Shown here one piece after another: positions 8,508 through 15,437 of a DNA stretch of 64,000 nt. Source of the stretch: Spartobacteria bacterium UBA695 (GTDB lineage: Bacteria > Verrucomicrobiota > Verrucomicrobiia > Chthoniobacterales > Chthoniobacteraceae); contig DBMP01000029.1 in the NCBI GenBank assembly GCA_002298145.1, forward strand, positions 62,001-126,000. Reading direction: 5' to 3'. A program made the translations under genes and the position numbers. The notes beneath the pieces were generated by a model. The model made no database searches. It was not told where the DNA came from and was given only the letters and a program-made list of their open reading frames with translations. Numbering within the stretch: the first letter of the stretch is position 1; every line of letters begins with the position of its first letter.

Positions 8508-8881
8508 CTCAGAATAAACGGTCGCGGAAGGCGCGAATCCAAACAGCCGGTCCATGGAAAGGCAAGCTCTTTGTGAAAACTTTCACAAGGGGGTTTGCAG
8601 TTTTTTGAATGCATCCTCCGAATCGAATGAGAGGGAGAATACGCCCGCCTTCCTCACGTTCACAAGGAGAGCCCGGATACATGCGCCTAAATTCCAATAT
8701 GACTGACTGTCAGTCAATACAATTCCACCCTCCCCAATCCGCGTAAAATGTTGGCCAAAATCGGGTGCCCCTGCCGATGGGCCCTTTTTTTCCCCGCCTA
8801 GTGGCCCTTGGCTAGCGGGGTATTTTTGCCGGAATGCGGGGTTGCCTCCGAGGCCGCGGTGCCTCTACATTGGGCGCCACC
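8508..8881. promoter_or_regulatory. Divergent intergenic region between atpB and lysA
   Basis: This 374-bp spacer must hold the promoters of the atp operon (minus) and lysA (plus). I could not place convincing -35/-10 boxes. It contains a strong dyad at 8700-8716 (listed separately) and no credible gene. Confidence 0.5.
8700..8716. promoter_or_regulatory. Perfect dyad TGACTGAC-T-GTCAGTCA, operator-like
   Basis: Perfect 8-bp arms sit around a single central base. Short tight dyads with TGAC/GTCA half-sites are typical operators of TetR-family repressors. No tetR-like gene is in the window, so the cognate regulator is unknown. It lies 184 bp upstream of the lysA start and 193 bp upstream of atpB. 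Confidence 0.45.
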
Positions 8882-10168
8882 ATGCACTTTTTCGAGTACC
8901 GCAACGGAACCCTTTTCTGTGAAGACGTGGACCTGGCCCGGCTCGCCGCCGAGACCGGCACGCCCGCCTATGTCTATTCCGCATCGACGATCCTGAGCCA
9001 CTATCGCCGCCTTGATGAGGTGCTCGCGGAGGTGCCTCACATGATCTGCTACGCAGTGAAGGCCAACTCCAATATCGGCATCCTGAGCCTGCTGGCGGGG
9101 GAAAACGCCGGGTTTGACATTGTCTCGGGCGGGGAGCTCTTTCGCGTGGTGAAGGCTGGGGGCGACGCGGCCAAGTGTACGTTCGCGGGGGTCGGCAAGA
9201 CGGAGGCGGAGATTCGCGATGCCCTGGAGCGCGGCATTTTCGCCTTCAATGTGGAGAGCGAGGCGGAGCTGGAGCGGATTAACGCGATCGCCGGGCAGCT
9301 CGGGGTGAAGGCCCCCATTGCGGTGCGCGTGAACCCGGATGTGGACGCCCACACGCACAAGTATATTTCGACCGGCAAGAGCGAGAACAAGTTCGGCATC
9401 GCCTTTGAGCGGGTGTTCGCGGTCTACGCCAACGCGGCCAAGCTGCCGAACCTGAAGATTCGCGGCGTGCAGATGCACATCGGCTCGCAGATTACCGAGG
9501 CGGGCCCGTTCGCCGAGGCGGTGGAGAAGATGCAGCCGCTGGTCTGCAAGCTCAAGACGCTCTACGGCATTGAATACTTTTCCATCGGCGGCGGCATGGG
9601 GATCGTCTACGACCCGTCGCTCGCCTCGGGGACGACGGATTGGTGGGCGAAGGATGAAAAGCCGCTGACGCTGGAGGGCTATGCGGAGGCGGTGGTGCCG
9701 AAGCTCAAGGCGCTGGGGCTGAAAATCCTCGTCGAGCCGGGCCGCTTCATGGTCGGCAACGCGGGGGTGCTCCTCGCGCGCGTGCAGTATGTGAAGGCGG
9801 GGGACATTAAGAAGTTTGTGATCGTTGACGCGGGCATGAACGATCTCATTCGCCCGGCGCTTTACCAGAGTTTCCACGAGATCGTGCCGGTGACGCAACG
9901 CGCCGGGGCGCTGGAGAAGGTCGATGTGGTGGGGCCGGTCTGCGAGAGCGGCGATTTCTTTGCCGAGGAGCGCGAACTTCCGCCGCTGGAGCAGGGCGAC
10001 TTGATCGCGCTGATGAGCACGGGGGCCTACGGGGCTACGATGTCGAGCAACTATAACTCGCGTCCGCTGCTGCCGGAACTCCTGGTCAAGGGCGATAAAG
10101 TGGCCACGATCCGCACGCGACAGACGCCGGATGACCTCATCCGAAACGAATCGCTTCCGAGTTTTTAA
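8882..10168 (+). CDS. lysA: Diaminopimelate decarboxylase
   Basis: This PLP enzyme makes L-lysine from meso-diaminopimelate in the cytoplasm. The PLP lysine is Lys60 in CYAVKANSN. Other fold-III marks are HIGSQI, SIGGGMGI, LVEPGRFMVG and the active-site Cys in GPVCESGDFF. The start MHFFEYRNG at 8882 gives 428 residues, the usual length; an in-frame ATG at 8834 would add a non-homologous 16 residues. A 28-bp gap separates it from the following secreted-protein gene, with which it may be co-transcribed. Confidence 0.94.
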   Translation: MHFFEYRNGTLFCEDVDLARLAAETGTPAYVYSASTILSHYRRLDEVLAEVPHMICYAVKANSNIGILSLLAGENAGFDIVSGGELFRVVKAGGDAAKCTFAGVGKTEAEIRDALERGIFAFNVESEAELERINAIAGQLGVKAPIAVRVNPDVDAHTHKYISTGKSENKFGIAFERVFAVYANAAKLPNLKIRGVQMHIGSQITEAGPFAEAVEKMQPLVCKLKTLYGIEYFSIGGGMGIVYDPSLASGTTDWWAKDEKPLTLEGYAEAVVPKLKALGLKILVEPGRFMVGNAGVLLARVQYVKAGDIKKFVIVDAGMNDLIRPALYQSFHEIVPVTQRAGALEKVDVVGPVCESGDFFAEERELPPLEQGDLIALMSTGAYGATMSSNYNSRPLLPELLVKGDKVATIRTRQTPDDLIRNESLPSF

Positions 10169-10196
10169 CCGCAAATAGGCGCAAAAGGCGCACCCT

Positions 10197-10913
10197 ATGA
10201 AATCCCTTATCGCACTCTTTTTCGCATCGTTCCTGGGCGCTTCGGCTCTGCTGGCCAGCTCCCCGGAGGGGCCCTCGGCCGCCCGGGAATACGTGATCTT
10301 AAGCGGAGGCCCCTCGCTGATGATCTGGGAAAAGTGGAAGAATCCGCCGCACGACCTCTGGTGGCAGAATTTCATCCGGGCCGCCGAGGTGCGCATTTCG
10401 CAGCTTGAGGCGGAAGGGGCGAGCCCGAAGGACATTGTGTGGTTCGTCTACCAGCCCTCCTATGTGACCCGCGGCAAGCAGGACGGCAAGGATTACCTGG
10501 GCGACATTAGCACGCGCGCGAAGGCGCTTGGGGTTCGGCTGCGCTGGTTCCGCTCGGCGGAGGAGGTGCTTAATTATCTCAATGCCGGACAGCCGCGCGA
10601 CCGGGTCAAGGTTGCCGATTTCGAGTACTTCGGCCACTCGAATAAGGCATGCTGGATGTTCGATTACTCCAACCAGATCGACAGCGCCTCGAAGGTCTGG
10701 ATTCACGAGGACGAGCTCTGGCAGATCGCTCCGCAGGCGTTCGAGTCGAAGGCTTACGTGAAGAGCTGGGGCTGCCACACGGGCGAAAGCATGAGCCAGA
10801 AGTTCCGCCGCCGGACGGGCCAGCGGATGTGGGGCGCGGTGGGCCGCACGCAGTATATGACCAATGAGGTGCCGGTGCTTTCCGACGCCTCGGCGGGCAA
10901 GTGGCGGTATTAG
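10197..10913 (+). CDS. Secreted protein of unknown function with a caspase-like His/Cys pair
   Basis: The 238-residue product has a signal peptide (MKSLIALFFASFLGASALLA). I do not recognise a named family. Two segments stand out: DFEYFGHSNKACW with His147 and YVKSWGCHTGES with Cys193, 46 residues apart, each after a hydrophobic strand-like run. That order and context resemble the GH...C dyad of clan CD peptidases (caspase, gingipain, CHAT). This is an inference from motif layout only. The gene follows lysA on the same strand and ends before the second REP-like repeat. Confidence 0.6.
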   Translation: MKSLIALFFASFLGASALLASSPEGPSAAREYVILSGGPSLMIWEKWKNPPHDLWWQNFIRAAEVRISQLEAEGASPKDIVWFVYQPSYVTRGKQDGKDYLGDISTRAKALGVRLRWFRSAEEVLNYLNAGQPRDRVKVADFEYFGHSNKACWMFDYSNQIDSASKVWIHEDELWQIAPQAFESKAYVKSWGCHTGESMSQKFRRRTGQRMWGAVGRTQYMTNEVPVLSDASAGKWRY

Positions 10914-10980
10914 GGGAGAGCCATAACGGACGCCTAGAGGCGGGGGTCTCGTCACGAATCTTCAGAGTCCCCTCACCGCT

Positions 10981-11031
10981 GCGAATCGGAGATTCGCGGA
11001 CAGAGGACGTTCCCAATCGGAGATTGGGAAC
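10981..11031. repeat. REP-like double hairpin, copy 2
   Basis: Hairpin one is GCGAATC-GGA-GATTCGC. The linker GGACAGAGGAC follows, and hairpin two has arms GTTCCCAATC and GATTGGGAAC around GGA. It sits between two convergent genes (10913 and 11043). It pairs with the copy at 1744-1794 and shows a compensatory T-A for G-C change in the second stem. Confidence 0.7.
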
Positions 11032-11042
11032 TCCTCCCGGCG

Positions 11043-12647
11043 TCAGGATTTAAACCGATCCATCTCGACGCCGTAGCGCTTGACCCGCAGGCCCATGATC
11101 CGCTCGCTGACGCCGAGCTGCCGGGCGGCCCCGGCCATGTTGCCGTGGGTTTCCTTGAGCGCGGCGACGATCATTTCGTGTTCGAGCGCGGCTACCGCTG
11201 TTTCCAGCGTTCCATTGGCCGGTTTCTCCGACGGGCTCGCGGCTTGCAGCGTGGGCGGCAGGTGATGGGCCTGGATGGCGTCGCCTTGGCACAGCAGGAC
11301 GGCCCGCTCGATGCAGTTTTGCAGTTCGCGCACGTTGCCCGGCCAGTGATATTGCATCATCAGGTCGATGGCGGCGGTGGAGATGCGTTGGATCTTTTTT
11401 TCGTTCTCGGCGCTGTATTTTTCGACGAAGTAGTCGGCCAGTTGCAGCATGTCTGACTTGCGGTCGCGCAGCGGCGGGACGTAGATCGGGAAGACGTTGA
11501 GGCGGTAGTAGAGATCCGAGCGGAAGAGGTTCTCCTCCATCAGCTTTTCAAGGTCGCGGCTGGTGGCGGCGATGACGCGGACGTCGCACTTGAGGGTGGT
11601 CTGGCTGCCAACGCGTTCGAATTCATGTTCCTGGAGCACGCGCAGGAGCTTGACCTGAGTGGACGGCGTGAGGTCGCCGATTTCGTCCAGGAACAGCGTG
11701 CCGCCGTCGGCCAGTTCAAAGCGCCCTTTGCGCATGGCGATGGCCCCGGTGAAGGCCCCTTTTTCGTGGCCGAAAAGCTCGCTCTCGACGATCGACTCCG
11801 GCAGGGCCGCGCAGTTGACCTTTACGAAGGCTTTGCCATGGCGCGGGCTGCCGTTGTGCAGCGCGTGGGCGACGAGTTCCTTGCCGACGCCGCTTTCGCC
11901 CCGGATGAGGACGGTCGTTTTGGAGTTGGCTACGTGCTCGATATGATTGTATACGCTCTGCATCGAGCTGGAGCTGCCCACCATGTTGCCCGGCTTGAAG
12001 TGGTTGCGGATCTGCTCCTGGAGGCGGTCGTTCTCGTCGCGCAGCTCGGCCACGCGCTCCTCGGCCTGTTGGCGGAGGCTGACGGCCTGGGCGATGACTG
12101 AGGCGACGATGGAGAGCATCCGCAGGTCGCGGTCGAAATTCTCGCCCAGGGAGCTGGCGCGCTCGACGCTTAGCGTGCCGATGATGCGCTGACCGGAGCG
12201 GACCGGGACGCACAAAAACGATATGGCGGGAAAGGTGCGCGGCCCTTCCTCGGCCTCGAAATGCTCGTCGGCGGCGACGTTGGCGATGGTGAGCGGTTTG
12301 CCGCTGTCGATGACCCATTGCAGCAGTTCCTTGACGCGGGGCCCGCCCAGGACGCCGCCGTCGGTCGAACCGTTGTCGCCGACTTCCTCGACCGCGAGCT
12401 CCTGCGTGGCCCGGTTGACGATGGTAACAGCGCCCCGGCGAAGACCCAGCGCGTGGACCATCTGCTTTAGCGCATGGCGCAGCACGCGCCGGATATCGAG
12501 GCTCCCTTCGAGGGTCTGCGATATTTCAAACAAAAGGGTGAGGTCCCGAATGACACGGCACGCGCCCGCGTCAGCCGAGGCTAGCGAGGAATGCACCAAG
12601 CCACAGCTGGTTTCGGGACAATCGTCAGTAGTTTGGGAATTGGTCAT
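11043..12647 (-). CDS. nifA: NifA-family sigma-54 activator, VnfA/AnfA-like
   Basis: Domain order is a GAF sensor (about residues 35-190), an AAA+ sigma-54 interaction domain and a Fis-type helix-turn-helix. The AAA+ domain has Walker A GESGVGKE, the sigma-54 contact loop ELFGHEKGAFTGA and Walker B GGTLFLDEIGD. The C-terminal recognition region is NMAGAARQLGVSERIMGLR. I choose the start at 12647 (534 residues); an in-frame ATG at 12725 would add 26 residues. With this start, a CX4C motif (Cys10, Cys15) is at the N-terminus, close to the positions I recall for the Fe-S cysteines of VnfA. The interdomain CX4C of oxygen-sensitive rhizobial NifA is absent, and no nifL is seen. Its expected targets are the two sigma-54 promoters before nifE and nifH. 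It could equally be called vnfA/anfA-like; the symbol reflects context. Confidence 0.85.
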   Translation of the reverse strand: MTNSQTTDDCPETSCGLVHSSLASADAGACRVIRDLTLLFEISQTLEGSLDIRRVLRHALKQMVHALGLRRGAVTIVNRATQELAVEEVGDNGSTDGGVLGGPRVKELLQWVIDSGKPLTIANVAADEHFEAEEGPRTFPAISFLCVPVRSGQRIIGTLSVERASSLGENFDRDLRMLSIVASVIAQAVSLRQQAEERVAELRDENDRLQEQIRNHFKPGNMVGSSSSMQSVYNHIEHVANSKTTVLIRGESGVGKELVAHALHNGSPRHGKAFVKVNCAALPESIVESELFGHEKGAFTGAIAMRKGRFELADGGTLFLDEIGDLTPSTQVKLLRVLQEHEFERVGSQTTLKCDVRVIAATSRDLEKLMEENLFRSDLYYRLNVFPIYVPPLRDRKSDMLQLADYFVEKYSAENEKKIQRISTAAIDLMMQYHWPGNVRELQNCIERAVLLCQGDAIQAHHLPPTLQAASPSEKPANGTLETAVAALEHEMIVAALKETHGNMAGAARQLGVSERIMGLRVKRYGVEMDRFKS

Positions 12648-12749
12648 GGACGGCGAAAAATGGCTCCGGCAGTCAACGGGTCTTTCTGGCGAAATCTGTA
12701 CACGAGAATCGGCGGATATGCTCATTTTTTTTCAACATGGGGCAACCCC

Positions 12750-12783
12750 AAAACGGCCCCTCTCTCTATAAAGAGGCCGTTTT
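12750..12783 (-). terminator. Intrinsic terminator between the 12853-13341 gene and nifA
   Basis: Arms AAAACGGCC and GGCCGTTTT flank a 16-nt CT-rich interior. Read on the minus strand it ends in a TTTT tract, so it would stop transcripts coming from the upstream hypothetical gene before nifA. Confidence 0.65.
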
Positions 12784-12852
12784 GCGCTTTCCCCGCCCGA
12801 TCTTTTAGCAGATACCGTGCCGAATGGCCGGATCCGTGACGATAAGCGAATG

Positions 12853-13341
12853 CTATAGTACGGTGGCTGAGGCGGAATTGGGCGGTTCGCCCCACGCCCA
12901 GGTGCCCCCCCGGGTCCCCCCGGTGATCCGGAGGTGCTCGAAACGCTCGGGGCTTTCGCGCCAGTTGGGGATGTAGAGTTCGCCCTCTTTTTGCTCGACG
13001 CCTTTGCCGTTGCGGCTGGCGACGGCGACTTTGAAATGGAAGACGACGTCGGTGAGGAGCGAGACGGTGCGGCCGTTGATGGCCACGAGCTCCAGGAGGT
13101 TGACCTGGTCGGAGGCTTTTGCCGTCAGGTCAAAGAAAATGGCAAACGCTTCCGGGTCGGCAAAACCAGCCCATTCCAGCAGGGTGGCGGGCGAGAGGGT
13201 CCAGTTCTCGTCATCGGCGGCGAGGGCGGGCAGGTGCTGGGCGAAGAGGCCACCGGGCCCACCCAGCGGCAGCGGGCCGACTCTCCCGAGCGCGAAACGG
13301 TTTCCTTCAACTGACTTGATGCGGTAGATGTCAAAGCCCAT
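12853..13341 (-). CDS. Hypothetical protein in the nif island
   Basis: The 162-residue product starts MGFDIYRIKSVEGNRFALG and has a soluble, slightly acidic composition with no signal peptide, membrane helix or cofactor motif that I recognise. It lies between nifV and nifA, divergent from a small gene at 13394. A terminator follows at 12750-12783. The minus frame is preferred over an overlapping plus frame (12934-13314) because the latter has the Gly/Asp/Val-rich composition typical of GC-rich antisense frames. No function is proposed. Confidence 0.55.
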   Translation of the reverse strand: MGFDIYRIKSVEGNRFALGRVGPLPLGGPGGLFAQHLPALAADDENWTLSPATLLEWAGFADPEAFAIFFDLTAKASDQVNLLELVAINGRTVSLLTDVVFHFKVAVASRNGKGVEQKEGELYIPNWRESPERFEHLRITGGTRGGTWAWGEPPNSASATVL

Positions 13342-13393
13342 GGTGAAATTTGGAGGTTGATTTTATCCGGCTTTCGCCGATGGTGGTGTCGTT

Positions 13394-13621
13394 ATGAAAA
13401 TGCTTGGCAGGCTCCGTTACTTGCTGATCGAGGGTTTTGAAGTTGCCTCGCTTTCCGGGTATGACGACCAATCCGGAAAAGGCAATGCCAAGATCCTCTA
13501 CATTGTTCGCGACGAAAAGGGCGCACCGCATTTGGTGTCCGAAATTTTCGACGTGGACCGCGAGGAGATGGAGCAGTGTTCGAAGCTTTTCCTCTCCCGG
13601 ATGTCCGGCAACGGGGAATAA
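13394..13621 (+). CDS. Small hypothetical protein (75 aa)
   Basis: The product starts MKMLGRLRYLLIEGFEVAS and continues with a balanced, plausible soluble composition, including a DVDREEMEQCSKLFLS segment. It is divergently placed from the 12853-13341 gene and convergent with nifV, ending 14 bp before the nifV stop. An overlapping minus frame (13331-13630) also exists and cannot be excluded. I do not recognise the family. Confidence 0.4.
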   Translation: MKMLGRLRYLLIEGFEVASLSGYDDQSGKGNAKILYIVRDEKGAPHLVSEIFDVDREEMEQCSKLFLSRMSGNGE

Positions 13622-13635
13622 TATAGGCACGGCGA

Positions 13636-14781
13636 TCAGCCTTTCTTTGCCTTGAACTCTCGCAGAAGCGCGAGGAAGCGGGTCTTTGAGATCGCGCCCT
13701 TGCGCCCGCGGGCCTCGGCGCGGATGCGTTCGAGGAGCTGCTCGGATTGCGCGGCGTCGAGGTGCACCCCGGCTTCTTCGCAGGCCTGGGCCAGCGCGGC
13801 GCCGCCGGAGTGGCGGCCGAGGAGGAAGGAGGGCGTTTTGCGGCCCACTTCGCGGCTGGAAAAGGCTTCGTAGGTGGAGCGGTCGCGCATGAGCCCGGCG
13901 CAGTGGATGCCGGATTCGTGCAGAAAGGCGGCTTCGCCGGTTACGGGCTTGTCGGAAGGCAGCCAGCGGCCCGAGGCGTCGGCAACGCAGCGGGAGATGG
14001 CGGAGAGGCCGCGCGTCTTGATGCAGGCGTCTTTGTGGAGGCCGACGCGCAGGGCCATGACGACCTCTTCCAGCGCGGCGTTGCCAGCCCGTTCGCCCAG
14101 GCCGTTGACGGTAACGCTGGCGCAGCGGGCACCGGCTTCGATGGCGGAAATGGTATTACCCACGGCCATGCCGAGGTCGTTGTGGCCGTGGAATTCGAGC
14201 GGCAGGCCGGGAACCGAGGCGCGCAGGGCGGCGATCATATCGGCGGTCTGGCCGGGCGTAAGGATGCCGACGGTATCGGCCAAGCGCAGGCGGGAGGCCC
14301 CGGCTTCGAGCGCGGCGGCGGCGAATTCGGCAAGAAAAGTGGCATCGGCGCGGCTGGCATCCTGGGCTCCGACGGAGACGTAGCCGAAGCGGCAAACGGC
14401 GTCGCCCACGAGGTCGCGCAGGGTGGAGAAGACCCACTCTTTATCACGCTTCCAGGCGCGCAGGTGGATGTCGGATACGGGCCAGGAAATGTGCACGCCG
14501 TCGACGCGGCAGCGGGCGGCGGCATCGAGGTCGGCGGCGGAGGCGCGGCACCAGGTTTCAAGAAAGCACGGGAAGCCGAGCGAGGCGACGGCGTTGATGT
14601 CATCGATCTCCGACTGGCCCATGGCGGGGATGCCAAGCTCCAGTTCCCCCACCCCGAGGTCGACAAGCGCCTGGGCGATGCCGATTTTTTCCTCGCGGGA
14701 GAACGAGACTCCGGCGGCTTGCTCGCCGTCGCGAAGGGTCGTGTCGATCAACCAAACCGGGCGTGAAGTGAAGTCTATCAT
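13636..14781 (-). CDS. nifV: Homocitrate synthase
   Basis: This condenses acetyl-CoA with 2-oxoglutarate to give homocitrate, the organic ligand of FeMo-cofactor. The fold signature is intact: IDTTLRDGEQAAGVSFS at the N-terminus with the metal Asp and catalytic Arg, LPLEFHGHNDLGMAVGN with metal-binding His residues, and SVTVNGLGERAGNAALEE. At 381 residues it has the NifV length and lacks the regulatory domain of isopropylmalate synthases, and the context of nif genes supports NifV over LeuA. It is separated from the ferredoxin gene by 206 bp containing a long inverted repeat. Confidence 0.93.
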   Translation of the reverse strand: MIDFTSRPVWLIDTTLRDGEQAAGVSFSREEKIGIAQALVDLGVGELELGIPAMGQSEIDDINAVASLGFPCFLETWCRASAADLDAAARCRVDGVHISWPVSDIHLRAWKRDKEWVFSTLRDLVGDAVCRFGYVSVGAQDASRADATFLAEFAAAALEAGASRLRLADTVGILTPGQTADMIAALRASVPGLPLEFHGHNDLGMAVGNTISAIEAGARCASVTVNGLGERAGNAALEEVVMALRVGLHKDACIKTRGLSAISRCVADASGRWLPSDKPVTGEAAFLHESGIHCAGLMRDRSTYEAFSSREVGRKTPSFLLGRHSGGAALAQACEEAGVHLDAAQSEQLLERIRAEARGRKGAISKTRFLALLREFKAKKG

Positions 14782-14809
14782 AGCGGGAAAAGAAGTGGAG
14801 AGCGGTTCC

Positions 14810-14947
14810 CCATGCCGCGGAGAGAGAGAGGCATAGAAGAGGAGATAGCGGCTGGAGTTGCTGGATGCCTGAACGGAGGCATCGTAGTTGGCTCCCTTAC
14901 CCCCTTCCCCTCTGTTCCCCCTATGCCCCTGTCTCTCCGCAGCATGG
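14810..14947. repeat. 138-bp imperfect inverted-repeat element between ferredoxin and nifV genes
   Basis: The 26-bp ends (14810-14835 and 14922-14947) are inverted repeats matching at 23 of 26 positions: CCATGC-CGCGGAGAGA versus CCATGC-TGCGGAGAGA, both closing with GGCATA. A smaller hairpin, GATGCC/GGCATC (14864-14869 with 14878-14883), lies inside. It could be a MITE-like remnant or a structured leader of nifV mRNA. I see no clear target-site duplication and no gene in it. Confidence 0.6.
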
Positions 14948-14987
14948 TATTACTCGGTAGTTTAACTCAACTCAGGAAATTTTTGGA

Positions 14988-15293
14988 TCAGCTCGGAATC
15001 AGGAATTCCTCGGCCACGGTGTCGTTTTCGATGGCGTCGAGGATGGCGTCGGCGGCGTCTTCATCGACTTTGCCGTACCAGGTGCCCTGCGGGTAGATGA
15101 CGACTACGGGACCGTGATCGCACAGTTTCATACAGCCGGTGCTGGAGACCATGACGCCGTCGAGGCCGCGGTCGGCCGCTTCCTGCTCAAAGTATTGGAG
15201 GAGCGCGGAGGATTCTTTTTTATGGCATACGCCCTGGGCTCCGGTGGGCCGGAAGCTTCCGCAGACGAAGATATGGTGGGTGGGTTTAATCAT
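14988..15293 (-). CDS. Thioredoxin-like [2Fe-2S] ferredoxin of the nif operon
   Basis: The 101-residue product starts MIKPTHHIFVCGSFRP at 15293; a longer frame to 15344 would run through the preceding small ORF. Ligand cysteines sit in VCGSFRPTGAQGVC and in SSTGCMKLCDHGP (C-x3-C). This is the pattern of thioredoxin-fold [2Fe-2S] ferredoxins such as the Clostridium pasteurianum and Azotobacter nif-linked proteins. It is likely an electron carrier or accessory in nitrogenase cofactor synthesis. It overlaps the stop of the small ORF at 15286-15408 (ATGATTAA arrangement), so translational coupling is expected. Confidence 0.88.
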   Translation of the reverse strand: MIKPTHHIFVCGSFRPTGAQGVCHKKESSALLQYFEQEAADRGLDGVMVSSTGCMKLCDHGPVVVIYPQGTWYGKVDEDAADAILDAIENDTVAEEFLIPS

Positions 15294-15408
15294 GATGTGG
15301 TGGATTGGTGGTAGGTTTGAAAATCGGCGCCCAGCCCCGGCCAATGCACGCGGGGCGAACTTTGGCTTTGGGCAAGTTCGGTTTTTCGGATTTGGATTTG
15401 GAATTCAT
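15286..15408 (-). CDS. Unannotated 40-aa basic, proline-rich small protein
   Basis: An ATG at 15408 is preceded by a strong Shine-Dalgarno (AGAAAGGA, 6 bp before the start) and opens a 40-codon frame: MNSKSKSEKPNLPKAKVR, then PACIGRGWAPIF, ending NPPHHD. Its TAA overlaps the ferredoxin start codon (ATGATTAA), the arrangement expected for translational coupling. It has one Cys and two C-terminal His residues. The start is 29 bp after the nifB stop, so it is the third gene of nifENB-x-fdx after the sigma-54 promoter. I know of no named family. Confidence 0.6.
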   Translation of the reverse strand: MNSKSKSEKPNLPKAKVRPACIGRGWAPIFKPTTNPPHHD

Positions 15409-15437
15409 GGTGGTCCTTTCTAAAGGCTGGAAGTCTG

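Noticed and set aside
8798..10435. 545-codon minus-strand frame opposite lysA
   Set aside because: Arg/His/Leu-rich antisense composition; lysA has full family motifs on the other strand.
14812..15096. 94-codon plus-strand frame over the inverted repeat and ferredoxin gene
   Set aside because: It runs through the inverted-repeat element and antisense to the ferredoxin coding region; no protein features.
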